Below are positions 1-5,827 of a stretch of DNA of 16,043 nucleotides, one piece after another. Position 1 is the stretch's first letter, and every line of letters begins with the position of its first letter. A program made the translations under genes and the position numbers. This stretch comes from Clostridia bacterium (GTDB taxonomy: Bacteria > Bacillota_A > Clostridia > Oscillospirales > CAG-272), in assembly GCA_017652965.1 (NCBI GenBank), contig JAGBZZ010000029.1, positions 1 to 16,043 of the forward strand. Reading direction: 5' to 3'. The notes under the pieces are model-generated. The model was not told where the DNA came from and made no database searches. It saw only the letters and a list, made by a program, of their open reading frames with translations.

Positions 1-191
1 AAATCACGGTCGCCGAGGGCGCTGTGATCCTTCGGGCTGCAATGGTCGGTAATGGCGAGGATATCGTACCCCCTCGCACGGTATCGCCGCACAAGCTCCT
101 CGGGCGACAGCTTCCCGTCTGAGCGGGTGCTGTGACAGTGGAGATTTGACTTGTACTGCTTTTTTTCGGGCGATAACAGAAAAACCGACAT
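1..191 (-). CDS. PHP-domain metal-dependent phosphoesterase, N-terminal part (runs off left edge)
   Basis: The reverse strand reads MSVFLLSPEKKQYKSNLHCH and continues STRSDGKLSPEELVRRYRAR, then GYDILAITDH, in frame to the window edge. The HxH (LHCHS) motif, the SDG turn and the ITDH motif are the first metal-binding signatures of the PHP superfamily (known of PolIII/histidinol-phosphatase-type phosphoesterases). The ATG at 191-189 has AAGGAG 7 nt upstream and a matching promoter at 226-254. Only about 63 residues are in the window, so the substrate cannot be told; stand-alone PHP proteins act on phosphoesters of sugars, nucleotides or histidinol. It is divergent from the GH123-type glycosidase gene and shares a roughly 150-bp intergenic region with it. 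The family call is secure; the specific function is unknown. Confidence 0.85.
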   Translation of the reverse strand, partial: MSVFLLSPEKKQYKSNLHCHSTRSDGKLSPEELVRRYRARGYDILAITDHCSPKDHSALGDRD

Positions 192-225
192 CCCAATACT
201 CCTTCTCTTTTCACGTGTTTTCTCA

Positions 226-254
226 ATTATATACCACCGCCCGCGCAATGTCAA
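226..254 (-). promoter_or_regulatory. Sigma-A promoter for the PHP-domain gene
   Basis: On the minus strand a perfect TTGACA (254-249) and a perfect TATAAT (231-226) are separated by 17 bp. An A-rich stretch (TTTTTTTGCCCG on the plus strand, just upstream) could serve as an UP element. The leader to the ATG at 191 is about 30 nt. The promoter lies back to back with the plus-strand promoter at 284-311, so the two upstream regions overlap. Confidence 0.85.
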
Positions 255-283
255 TTTTTTTGCCCGAAAAAACCGCATTTCTC

Positions 284-311
284 TTGCAAAGCGCCAAGGA
301 TATGCTATAAT
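284..311 (+). promoter_or_regulatory. Sigma-A promoter for the GH123-type gene, extended -10
   Basis: TTGCAA (284-289), a 16-bp spacer and TATAAT (306-311) preceded by TGc (extended -10). Transcription would begin near 318, before the Shine-Dalgarno GAGGAGG at 325-331. This rules out the in-frame ATG at 310-312, which lies on the -10 box, as a start codon. Confidence 0.8.
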
Positions 312-339
312 GAAGAAAAAAGCCGAGGAGGATCCCCCT

Positions 340-2055
340 ATGGCCATTCATACGATCGATACCGTCATCACAAGCTCGATGGAAAAGCTTTTCCCTGACA
401 AGGCCCCCGCGGGTCTTGGCGAGCGCCGCCTCACCTGCCTCAAAAACGAGCCGCTTTCCTTTGCCGTGGCCTACCGCCTGAATTCCAACCAGGCCTTTGC
501 CGTCGGCACGCATATCCGCATTGAAAGCGAGCTTCCGATCTCGCTGTATTCTGTCGGCTACGTGCCGGTCCTGCAGACGCGTGACGCCGCCCTTGACGAT
601 CACTTTGAGCCCGGGCTTTTCGGAGATCTCCTCCTACCGAAGAAGACCAACCCGAGGGTCGGCAGGATCAGCTACCCCTGGGAGGACATCTATCTTGAGG
701 AGGACGACACCCGCCTTTTCGCCAGATCCGATTCCTGGCAGGCCGTCTATCTGACGGTCAACGAGGAGGAAAAGTGCCTGGCGGCAGGGGTCTACCCCGT
801 GAAGCTTACCTTCTACACGATCAAGGACGATACCCCGCTTGGCACCTGCGAAACGGTAGTGGAGGTCGTGGGTGCACGCCTGCCGAAGCAAAAGCTGCTC
901 TACACCAACTGGTTCCACTGTGACTGCCTGTGCGATGCCTACGGGGTCGCGCCGTTTTCCGAGCGGTTCTGGGAGATCTTTGCCACCTACGTGCGGGCGG
1001 CGGCCAAAAACGGGATGAACACCATCCTGACCCCCACCTTCACCCCGCCGCTTGACACCCCCGTCGGCAAGGAGCGCATGACCGTCCAGCTTGTCGGCGT
1101 TACCTGCCGCGAGGGGGTCTATTCCTTCGATTTTTCGCTTCTTGAAAAATTCATTGAGATCGCGACGGCGTGCGGCATCACCCACTTTGAGCATACCCAT
1201 CTCTTTACCCAATGGGGCGCCCTGCACGCACCGAAGATCATGGCCACGGTGGACGGAAAATACCGCCGCCTTTTCGGCTGGGAGACTGTCGCGGCGGGCA
1301 AGAAGTACATCGGCTTCCTCCGTGCTTACCTTACCGCCCTGATCGCGTTTCTCCGTGAGCGCGGGCTTGACCGCAATTTCATCTACCACATCTCGGACGA
1401 GCCCTCGCCCGCGCACCACGCGGCCTATCTGCGTGCCAAGGCCGGCATTGCCGACCTGCTCGAGGGCTACACCGTTTGCGATGCCCTCTCGCATTACGAG
1501 TTCTACGAGGACGGCACCGTCACGACCCCCATCGTGGTGACCTACTGCGTCAAGGACTTTATCGGCAGGGTCAAAAACCTTTGGGTCTATTACACGGGCG
1601 GAAGCGCCAAGGGCGGCATGCCGAACCGCAAGCTGAACACCACGGGTGAGCGTAACCGTATGCTTGGGGTGCAGATGTATATGTGCGATGCCAAGGGCTT
1701 CCTCCATTGGGGCTATAACTACTGGTACGGGCCGCTGTCGCAGGGCTTTATCGACCCCCGCATCGACACCGGCTACTTCTCGGGCGGTAGCCCGGGCTCT
1801 GCCTTCCTTGTCTATCCCGCCACAAACGGCGCCTGCATCGAATCGATCCGCCAGAAGGTCTTCTATGAAGCGGTGAACGATATGCGTGCCCTCCAAGCCC
1901 TCGAAAAGAGGATCGGCAAGCGCGCCACCCGCGCCTTTGTCGAGGGCTTCTTCGGTGAGGTCTCGTTTGAGACCCACCTCGGCACGGCCGACCGCCTCCT
2001 TGCCTTCCGCGAAGCACTTGCCGAGAAGTTAAAGGCGCTTTCGGAAGGTAAGTAA
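340..2055 (+). CDS. GH123/DUF4091-type glycosidase, cytosolic
   Basis: 571 residues from the ATG at 340, which sits 8 nt after GAGGAGG; the frame stays open upstream, but the promoter and Shine-Dalgarno fix this start. Layout: an N-terminal beta-sandwich region (about 1-195) followed by a TIM-barrel-like region (about 196-545) with many aromatics, including HWGYNYWYG near 456. The HISDEPSP motif puts an adjacent Asp353-Glu354 pair where GH123 enzymes have their catalytic Asp-Glu dyad for substrate-assisted hydrolysis. Known GH123 members release beta-N-acetylgalactosamine from glycosphingolipid-type glycans, while the wider DUF4091 group is mostly uncharacterised, so the substrate is open. 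No signal peptide is visible, suggesting it acts on imported oligosaccharides. It is monocistronic, with its own promoter and a bidirectional terminator just after the stop. The family call is good; GalNAc specificity is only a possibility. Confidence 0.75.
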   Translation: MAIHTIDTVITSSMEKLFPDKAPAGLGERRLTCLKNEPLSFAVAYRLNSNQAFAVGTHIRIESELPISLYSVGYVPVLQTRDAALDDHFEPGLFGDLLLPKKTNPRVGRISYPWEDIYLEEDDTRLFARSDSWQAVYLTVNEEEKCLAAGVYPVKLTFYTIKDDTPLGTCETVVEVVGARLPKQKLLYTNWFHCDCLCDAYGVAPFSERFWEIFATYVRAAAKNGMNTILTPTFTPPLDTPVGKERMTVQLVGVTCREGVYSFDFSLLEKFIEIATACGITHFEHTHLFTQWGALHAPKIMATVDGKYRRLFGWETVAAGKKYIGFLRAYLTALIAFLRERGLDRNFIYHISDEPSPAHHAAYLRAKAGIADLLEGYTVCDALSHYEFYEDGTVTTPIVVTYCVKDFIGRVKNLWVYYTGGSAKGGMPNRKLNTTGERNRMLGVQMYMCDAKGFLHWGYNYWYGPLSQGFIDPRIDTGYFSGGSPGSAFLVYPATNGACIESIRQKVFYEAVNDMRALQALEKRIGKRATRAFVEGFFGEVSFETHLGTADRLLAFREALAEKLKALSEGK

Positions 2056-2065
2056 CAGGAAAAAG

Positions 2066-2103
2066 AAAAAGGATACTGTGTGCAAAGCATAGTATCCTTT
2101 TTT
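2066..2103. terminator. Bidirectional rho-independent terminator
   Basis: The perfect 7-bp stem GGATACT / AGTATCC (2071-2077 and 2091-2097) is extended by A:T pairs on the flanks and has a 13-nt loop containing TGCAAAGCA. It is followed by TTTTTT on the plus strand and by TTTTTCTTTTT on the minus strand. It ends the GH123-type gene (stop at 2055) and the convergent transporter gene (stop at 2112). Confidence 0.85.
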
Positions 2104-2111
2104 ACTTGCGG

Positions 2112-3023
2112 TCATGCCCCCAGAAGATTGATGAACAGCAGTGCCACGAAGGAGAGGGCGACCCCCACGATGCAACGGGCGTTGATCTTCTCTCCGAAGA
2201 GGAAGGCCGCCATCAGAAGCGAAAGGGTGACGGCGCACCCCTGGCTGAGGGGGTACAGCATCACGGCATCCAGGTGCTGTGCCGCCGCCGTTTTAAAATA
2301 GGAATAGGCGAAAAGGCAGACCGCCATCACCACCACGTAACCGAAGATCGGGCGCAGGGTGACAAGCGGCGGGCGCGGCGTATGCCCACGGCGAAGGTCA
2401 AGCCGACGGAAGATAAAGTACGAGGCCAGCAGAACGGCCGCCGCAAACAGGTAGGTATAGAAGTTAAAGGCCGCAATGCTGCCACCCGGGTAGGTCTTGA
2501 CGTACAGCTTTTGCGAAAAGTCGGCAAGACCGTTGGAAAGCCCGCAAAGCAGAAGGAGGCAGAAGGCCTTGAGGGTCATTTTGCCCTTGATGCCAACGTT
2601 GTAGGTGCACATGAGATACACGGCCACAAGAAGGATGGCCATCCCGATGACCTGGAAAAGGTTGATCACCTCTCCGAAAAGCAGGGCGCAAAGGAGGATC
2701 GGCACCGCGACCCCAAGGAGAAGAAAGACCTCCACCATCATGTACGCCCCACTTCTCACCGAGAGCAGCCAGCTGACCACAAAGGCGGCCGAGGCCACCC
2801 CCGAAAGCGCCGCAATGGCAAGAAGGGTCCCGTCTGCGCGGAGGGCCGAAAGCTCACCCCCCGCCAGCATGAGGAAAAATCCGATGAGGATGCAAAGGCA
2901 CATCCGCAAAAGATTCATGATCATAGAGTCGGAATCCAGCGTGATGGCAAAGCTGGTCTTTTTCCCGCAAAAGCCCTTGGTCAGCCCTGCGGCCAGCGCA
3001 AGCCCCAAAAAGAGATATCCCAT
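2112..3023 (-). CDS. DMT/EamA-type 10-TM membrane transporter
   Basis: 303 residues, almost entirely hydrophobic segments separated by short charged loops, consistent with about ten helices in two EamA-like halves. Each half ends in the typical signature: LLFGEVINLFQVIGMAI (about 114-130) and FLFGEKINARCIVGVAL (about 274-290). The Glu after FG is the usual conserved acid of drug/metabolite transporters. The ATG at 3023-3021 has GAGGAGG 10 nt upstream; an open frame extends further upstream, but into the preceding gene. It is 17 nt after the stop of the beta-propeller-like gene, so the two are an operon from the promoter at 3931-3959. Such proteins move small metabolites (amino acids, nucleotide sugars, drugs); the cargo here is unknown. 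In this setting a sugar-derived metabolite is a guess. Confidence 0.8.
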   Translation of the reverse strand: MGYLFLGLALAAGLTKGFCGKKTSFAITLDSDSMIMNLLRMCLCILIGFFLMLAGGELSALRADGTLLAIAALSGVASAAFVVSWLLSVRSGAYMMVEVFLLLGVAVPILLCALLFGEVINLFQVIGMAILLVAVYLMCTYNVGIKGKMTLKAFCLLLLCGLSNGLADFSQKLYVKTYPGGSIAAFNFYTYLFAAAVLLASYFIFRRLDLRRGHTPRPPLVTLRPIFGYVVVMAVCLFAYSYFKTAAAQHLDAVMLYPLSQGCAVTLSLLMAAFLFGEKINARCIVGVALSFVALLFINLLGA

Positions 3024-3040
3024 ATCACCGGTGCCTCCTC

Positions 3041-3898
3041 TCAGAAGCTGACGGTATACAGGTTGCCGCAGGCATCGCTGTAATAGCACGTGCCGCGATA
3101 GAAGTCGATCATCTCGGGCTCCTCCCATATATCAAGCGCGGGGAGGCTATAATAGGTCTCGCACCCTGCCGAGGGGTCGATCACGCGGATCGCCGGGGGG
3201 TTCGGCTCACTGCGCGAAAAGCCCTCGGTGGAGTAGATATATCCCCCGTGTGCGATCGCCCCCTGAATAAAGCGATAATAGGGCATATCAAACATCCCAA
3301 GGATCGCCTCGGGCGTAAGGGTCACCCCGCGGACACCAAATGCGGGAAGCATCTCGCCGTCATGCACCGAGGGCATCGCAAAGGAAAAATACCTTGTCCC
3401 GCGCAATTCATCCCGCATGACGAAGGCATAGAGCGTGCCCGACTCCTTATCAAGGACAAAGTTGCCGTAGGGGCGCACGCCGTGCGCCTTTTCGCTTGCG
3501 CGCCACAGGGTGGCATCCTCACAAAAGCCAACGCGGATCAGCTGAACGAGGGTGGCCGAGAAGCTATCCTCTGTCCGCCGGATGCGATAGGCACACAGTG
3601 TCCCCGGCATCGGATCGGGCGCCGACGCGAGATTGTTGTAAACGTTACTATACAAAATTGGGAATTCATCCTCGGGGCTGTAGCGCTCCTCTCCAAAAAA
3701 GACGGCGTTGGAGTGGGGGATCAGCCTGTCGGCAGACCCCAGCGTGAAGACGGCCACGGCCTTGCTTCTCCCCTCCGGCGAAAGCGCAGAAAGGTCATAG
3801 ACCCTCACACCGCCCGTATGGTCAAGGCGAAAAAGAAGCTCCCCGTATATGGCGCCGTCCTGGCCACCGCCGATCTTTCCGATTTGCGTGATCTTCAT
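3041..3898 (-). CDS. Beta-propeller-like protein of unknown function
   Basis: 285 residues, not recognised as a named family. The sequence is rich in beta-strand-like repeats with Gly-Tyr/Asp-Tyr turns (GAIYGELLFRL 15-25, RVYDLSAL 32-39, SGTLYAFV 153-160, GGYIYSTEG 218-226, GNLYTVSF 278-285). The first strand (KITQIGKIGGGQDGAIYGEL) and the last one look as if they could close a ring, which suggests a propeller; this is inference. No signal peptide, no membrane segment and no obvious catalytic motif are seen. The ATG at 3898-3896 has the weak site AAAGGGG upstream and follows a near-consensus promoter, giving a leader of about 26 nt. It is the first gene of a two-gene operon with the DMT-type transporter, so it may sense or process what that protein moves. 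Alternative: a glycan-binding or glycosidase-related propeller. Confidence 0.6.
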   Translation of the reverse strand: MKITQIGKIGGGQDGAIYGELLFRLDHTGGVRVYDLSALSPEGRSKAVAVFTLGSADRLIPHSNAVFFGEERYSPEDEFPILYSNVYNNLASAPDPMPGTLCAYRIRRTEDSFSATLVQLIRVGFCEDATLWRASEKAHGVRPYGNFVLDKESGTLYAFVMRDELRGTRYFSFAMPSVHDGEMLPAFGVRGVTLTPEAILGMFDMPYYRFIQGAIAHGGYIYSTEGFSRSEPNPPAIRVIDPSAGCETYYSLPALDIWEEPEMIDFYRGTCYYSDACGNLYTVSF

Positions 3899-3930
3899 AA
3901 GAGATATCCCCTTTCGTTTCTTGCAAGGAA

Positions 3931-3959
3931 AGTATAGCACAAAGAAGGTGGATTGTCAA
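3931..3959 (-). promoter_or_regulatory. Sigma-A promoter for the propeller/transporter operon
   Basis: Minus strand: TTGACA (3959-3954), a 17-bp spacer and TATACT (3936-3931) preceded by TGC (extended -10, context TTGTGCTATACT). Both boxes are near consensus, so constitutive expression is plausible. Confidence 0.85.
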
Positions 3960-4004
3960 CCGCCGCGCCCATCTTTTCCCGTGCCGCAAGAGCCTGTGTC
4001 ACGG

Positions 4005-4562
4005 TTATTTTTTCGCCTTTTCCCGATAGCGGATAAGGCCGACAACGGTAGAGACGGTGCAGAAAAGGTCGTTGACAAAGGCCACGGGATAGCCCTTAAA
4101 GGTACTGTTCAGAAGCCAGAAAAGGCAAAAGAAGAAGGAAAAGATGCGCAGTGCTCTCTCGCTTTTGCGGCTATTGGCAATGACGGCAAGCACCCCGGCA
4201 AGAAGCGGGAAAATATCGCTCCATCCCGAGAAGCTGAGAAGCGAGAAGGCCGAAAGAAGGAGGATAAAGAGGGCAATGCACCATGGGCTTTTGGCAAACC
4301 GCCACCTCTTTTGCCCCGCAAAGATGCCAAGCATCAGGGCGGTCAGCGCACAGGCAACCGCACTGGCAAGATCCCCCTGCAGGAGAAAATAGACCACCCA
4401 CGCGCTTTGGCCGAGCAGCGTGCAAAGGATGATAGCCACACGGAAGGAAAGCTGATAGGCGGCCGTGGAAAGCACCATGGCCACTACCCCGACGCCATAG
4501 ACGAGAATATAATACCAAATTCCAAGGGCAGCCGAAAGCCCCTCTACCGAGTATGCCCACAT
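4005..4562 (-). CDS. YgjV-like inner-membrane protein
   Basis: 185 residues with six or seven predicted membrane segments (about 15-35, 41-62, 66-83, 94-111, 116-130, 138-152, 158-176). The C-terminal LFWLLNSTFKGYPVAFVNDL and the following Ser/Thr-Val-Gly-Leu-Ile-Arg-Tyr stretch resemble the YgjV family of small bacterial membrane proteins, whose function is not established. The start ATG (4562-4560) lies 4 nt after the stop of the HAD gene. Its ribosome site (TAAGG, close to the ATG) is weak and overlaps that stop, so translation is probably coupled. No clear terminator follows. The next promoter, for the propeller operon, starts only about 45 bp downstream, so read-through is possible. Membrane location is secure; the family name is moderately sure. 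Confidence 0.7.
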   Translation of the reverse strand: MWAYSVEGLSAALGIWYYILVYGVGVVAMVLSTAAYQLSFRVAIILCTLLGQSAWVVYFLLQGDLASAVACALTALMLGIFAGQKRWRFAKSPWCIALFILLLSAFSLLSFSGWSDIFPLLAGVLAVIANSRKSERALRIFSFFFCLFWLLNSTFKGYPVAFVNDLFCTVSTVVGLIRYREKAKK

Positions 4563-4566
4563 AGCC

Positions 4567-5388
4567 TTACAGGGTATAGAGGCCGCGCTCCAGGGCGCCG
4601 ATCACGGCGGCCAGGGCATGCTCCTCATTGCTGACGGTCACGCAGTCGGCGGCGGCCTTAGCCTCCGGGCAGGCGTTGGCAACCGCAACCCCAAGGGCGG
4701 CCGCCCGCAGCATCGAAACGTCGTTGCTGAAATCCCCGATCGCCACGGTTTTGGCGATATCGCAAGAAAGGCACTCGGCAATGCGGACAAGCGCCGTCCC
4801 CTTGCCGACCCCCGCCGGCAGGATCTCATAGAGGGTTTCCTCCGATCGGATAAAGGAAAATCCGGCCGCCATCGGGTGTGCATCCAGAAAGGCGGCCACC
4901 GCAAGGAGGGTCTCCTCGTCCTCGTGGCCAAAGATGATCTTGGCGATCGGCTCGTTTATCTCGTCATAGCGGCAGGTGAGGTTTGGGAGCCCCGTCCGCT
5001 GTCTGAAGATCTCCATGGTATCGTTTTCTTTACAAAAATACACATTCCGGAAGGTGTTCACCTGCACGCCGACGTCGGGAAAGCGTTCCTCCACCGCGCG
5101 AACAAGCGTAATGGCCTCAAAGGATAGCTCGCTGATCGCAAGATAAGCACCCTTGGTAAAATCATAGACCCCTGCCCCGTTGATGCAACCGATGGGGGCG
5201 TTCGGCCTTACCCGCTCGTACATATCCGACACGAAATAAGGCATCCGCCCGGTCACAAAGGTGAAAAGCCCGCCCTCACGCTTAAAATGCTCGATCGCCG
5301 CGATGTTCTCGGCCGAGATGCTTTTATCGTTGCGAAGAAGCGTCCCGTCAAGATCGGTGCAGATCAAAATACCGTCAAAAATTCCCAT
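4567..5388 (-). CDS. Cof-type HAD-IIB phosphatase
   Basis: 273 residues, the usual length of the Cof/YidA group. All four HAD motifs are present: I, DLDGT with nucleophile Asp12 and acid/base Asp14; II, VTGR with Thr46; III, Lys196 in PAGVGKGTAL; IV, IGDFSND with Asp219 and Asp223 for Mg2+ binding. The C2-type cap (about 85-190) sits between motifs II and III, as in class IIB. Members are cytosolic phosphatases of sugar phosphates, flavin or cofactor phosphates, so the substrate cannot be assigned. The ATG at 5388-5386 follows a weak AGAGAG site and a leader of about 65 nt from the promoter at 5462-5490. It is the first gene of an operon with the YgjV-like gene (4-nt gap). Confidence 0.9.
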   Translation of the reverse strand: MGIFDGILICTDLDGTLLRNDKSISAENIAAIEHFKREGGLFTFVTGRMPYFVSDMYERVRPNAPIGCINGAGVYDFTKGAYLAISELSFEAITLVRAVEERFPDVGVQVNTFRNVYFCKENDTMEIFRQRTGLPNLTCRYDEINEPIAKIIFGHEDEETLLAVAAFLDAHPMAAGFSFIRSEETLYEILPAGVGKGTALVRIAECLSCDIAKTVAIGDFSNDVSMLRAAALGVAVANACPEAKAAADCVTVSNEEHALAAVIGALERGLYTL

Positions 5389-5461
5389 GGCACTCTCTTT
5401 CTATCTCAAAAGCCAAAGCGGAAGCGCCCCTTCCCCTCTCGGCAGTCTTAAAATTTCCTCT

Positions 5462-5490
5462 ATTATAGCACAAGGCACCAAAAGGGTCAA
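5462..5490 (-). promoter_or_regulatory. Sigma-A promoter for the HAD/YgjV-like operon
   Basis: Minus strand: TTGACC (5490-5485), a 17-bp spacer and a perfect TATAAT (5467-5462) with TGC directly before it (TTGTGCTATAAT). The leader of about 65 nt contains a short GGAAG / CTTCC inverted repeat but no riboswitch that I recognise. Confidence 0.85.
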
Positions 5491-5499
5491 GTATAACCG

Positions 5500-5553
5500 A
5501 AAAAAGAGGAACTATGCTAAGTCATAATTCCTCTTTTCCTTTTCGTTTATGCC
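5500..5553 (-). repeat. 54-bp hairpin repeat, copy 1 (terminator-like)
   Basis: Plus-strand order: A6, stem GAGGAA, CTATG, loop CTAAGT, CATAA, stem TTCCTC, then the 20-mer TTTTCCTTTTCGTTTATGCC. The CTATG/CATAA segments add 4 bp with one mismatch. Read on the minus strand it is a hairpin followed by TTTTTT, the form of a rho-independent terminator. It lies immediately upstream of the HAD promoter and would stop transcription arriving from the fucosidase side. Every difference from copy 2 lies in the stem, where it is compensated, or in the loop. Confidence 0.8.
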
Positions 5554-5625
5554 GCGCGCCAGCAAATGCCGTGGCGTGCCGCGTGCCAACGGTACGCGCC
5601 GGGGCGAGCAGCTTTAGAGCAGAAT

Positions 5626-5674
5626 TTTTCGTTCTTCGTTCGAAGGCGTACAAAGGTACGTCGAAGAACGAAAA
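5626..5674. repeat. 13-bp perfect inverted repeat with nested hairpin
   Basis: The arms TTTTCGTTCTTCG (5626-5638) and CGAAGAACGAAAA (5662-5674) are perfectly complementary. Nested inside is a second perfect dyad, CGTAC-AAAG-GTACG (5647-5660). A transcript from either strand could fold into a long hairpin closed by a tetraloop. No T-tract follows directly, so it is not an ordinary terminator. It lies between the two 54-bp repeats. It could be a small RNA, a REP/MITE-like element or a protein-binding site; I cannot decide which. Confidence 0.75.
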
Positions 5675-5707
5675 CGGAAAAAGAAAAGGAAATAAAATAA
5701 ATTGGCA

Positions 5708-5726
5708 GAAAAGCCGTAGGCTTTTC
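5708..5726. repeat. Short perfect hairpin GAAAAGCC-GTA-GGCTTTTC
   Basis: Perfect 8-bp arms (5708-5715 and 5719-5726) around a 3-nt loop, self-complementary on both strands. It sits between the 13-bp inverted repeat and copy 2 of the 54-bp repeat. With its A/T-rich outer end it could act as a weak terminator or be part of a repeat element. Confidence 0.55.
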
Positions 5727-5758
5727 ATCCCTAAAAACGAATCAAATTACGAAGATGC

Positions 5759-5812
5759 AAAAAAGGGATTCTATGCCTGAACATAAAATCCCTTTTCCTT
5801 TTCGTTTATGCC
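5759..5812 (-). repeat. 54-bp hairpin repeat, copy 2; terminator of the fucosidase gene
   Basis: Plus-strand order: A6, stem GGGATT, CTATG, loop CCTGAA, CATAA, stem AATCCC, then the same 20-mer tail as copy 1. On the minus strand it begins 15 nt after the fucosidase stop and forms a GGGATT...AATCCC hairpin followed by TTTTTT, so it is the likely terminator of that gene. Outside the six-base arms and the six-base loop it is identical to copy 1. Confidence 0.85.
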
Positions 5813-5827
5813 TAAAGATGCCGCCCC

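Larger units (their letters stand above)
5389..5827. other. Non-coding intergenic region with four hairpins
   Basis: About 440 bp between the start of the HAD gene and the end of the fucosidase gene, with no credible gene. From left to right it holds the HAD leader and promoter (5389-5490), a 54-bp repeat with a hairpin (5500-5553), a GC-rich stretch (5551-5611), a 13-bp inverted repeat (5626-5674), an A-rich stretch resembling an inverted copy of the repeat tail (about 5666-5692), a tight hairpin (5708-5726) and the second 54-bp repeat (5759-5812). Short open frames cross it (for example 5728-5522 on the minus strand), but they run through the hairpins and lack ribosome sites. Confidence 0.7.

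Noticed and set aside
151..339. Upstream in-frame extension of the GH123-type gene, including an ATG at 310
   Set aside because: It overlaps the divergent PHP gene and promoters, and the ATG at 310 lies on the -10 box, so it would not be in the transcript.
634..1977. A 447-codon open frame on the minus strand opposite the GH123-type gene
   Set aside because: Low-complexity Gly/Arg/Val-rich translation with no motifs; the opposite strand encodes a protein with a conserved catalytic motif, a promoter and a terminator.
2106..3083. A 325-codon plus-strand frame opposite the transporter gene
   Set aside because: The Lys/His/Gly-rich translation mirrors hydrophobic codons on the other strand, which encodes a clear 10-helix transporter.
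5389..5461. Possible riboswitch in the HAD gene leader
   Set aside because: Only a 5-bp GGAAG/CTTCC dyad is visible, with no known aptamer pattern.
5522..5728. A 68-codon minus-strand frame starting MKSLRLFCQFILF that looks like a small membrane peptide
   Set aside because: It runs through the inverted repeats and ends inside a terminator-like hairpin; there is no ribosome site, and its hydrophobic start comes from the T-rich repeat tail.
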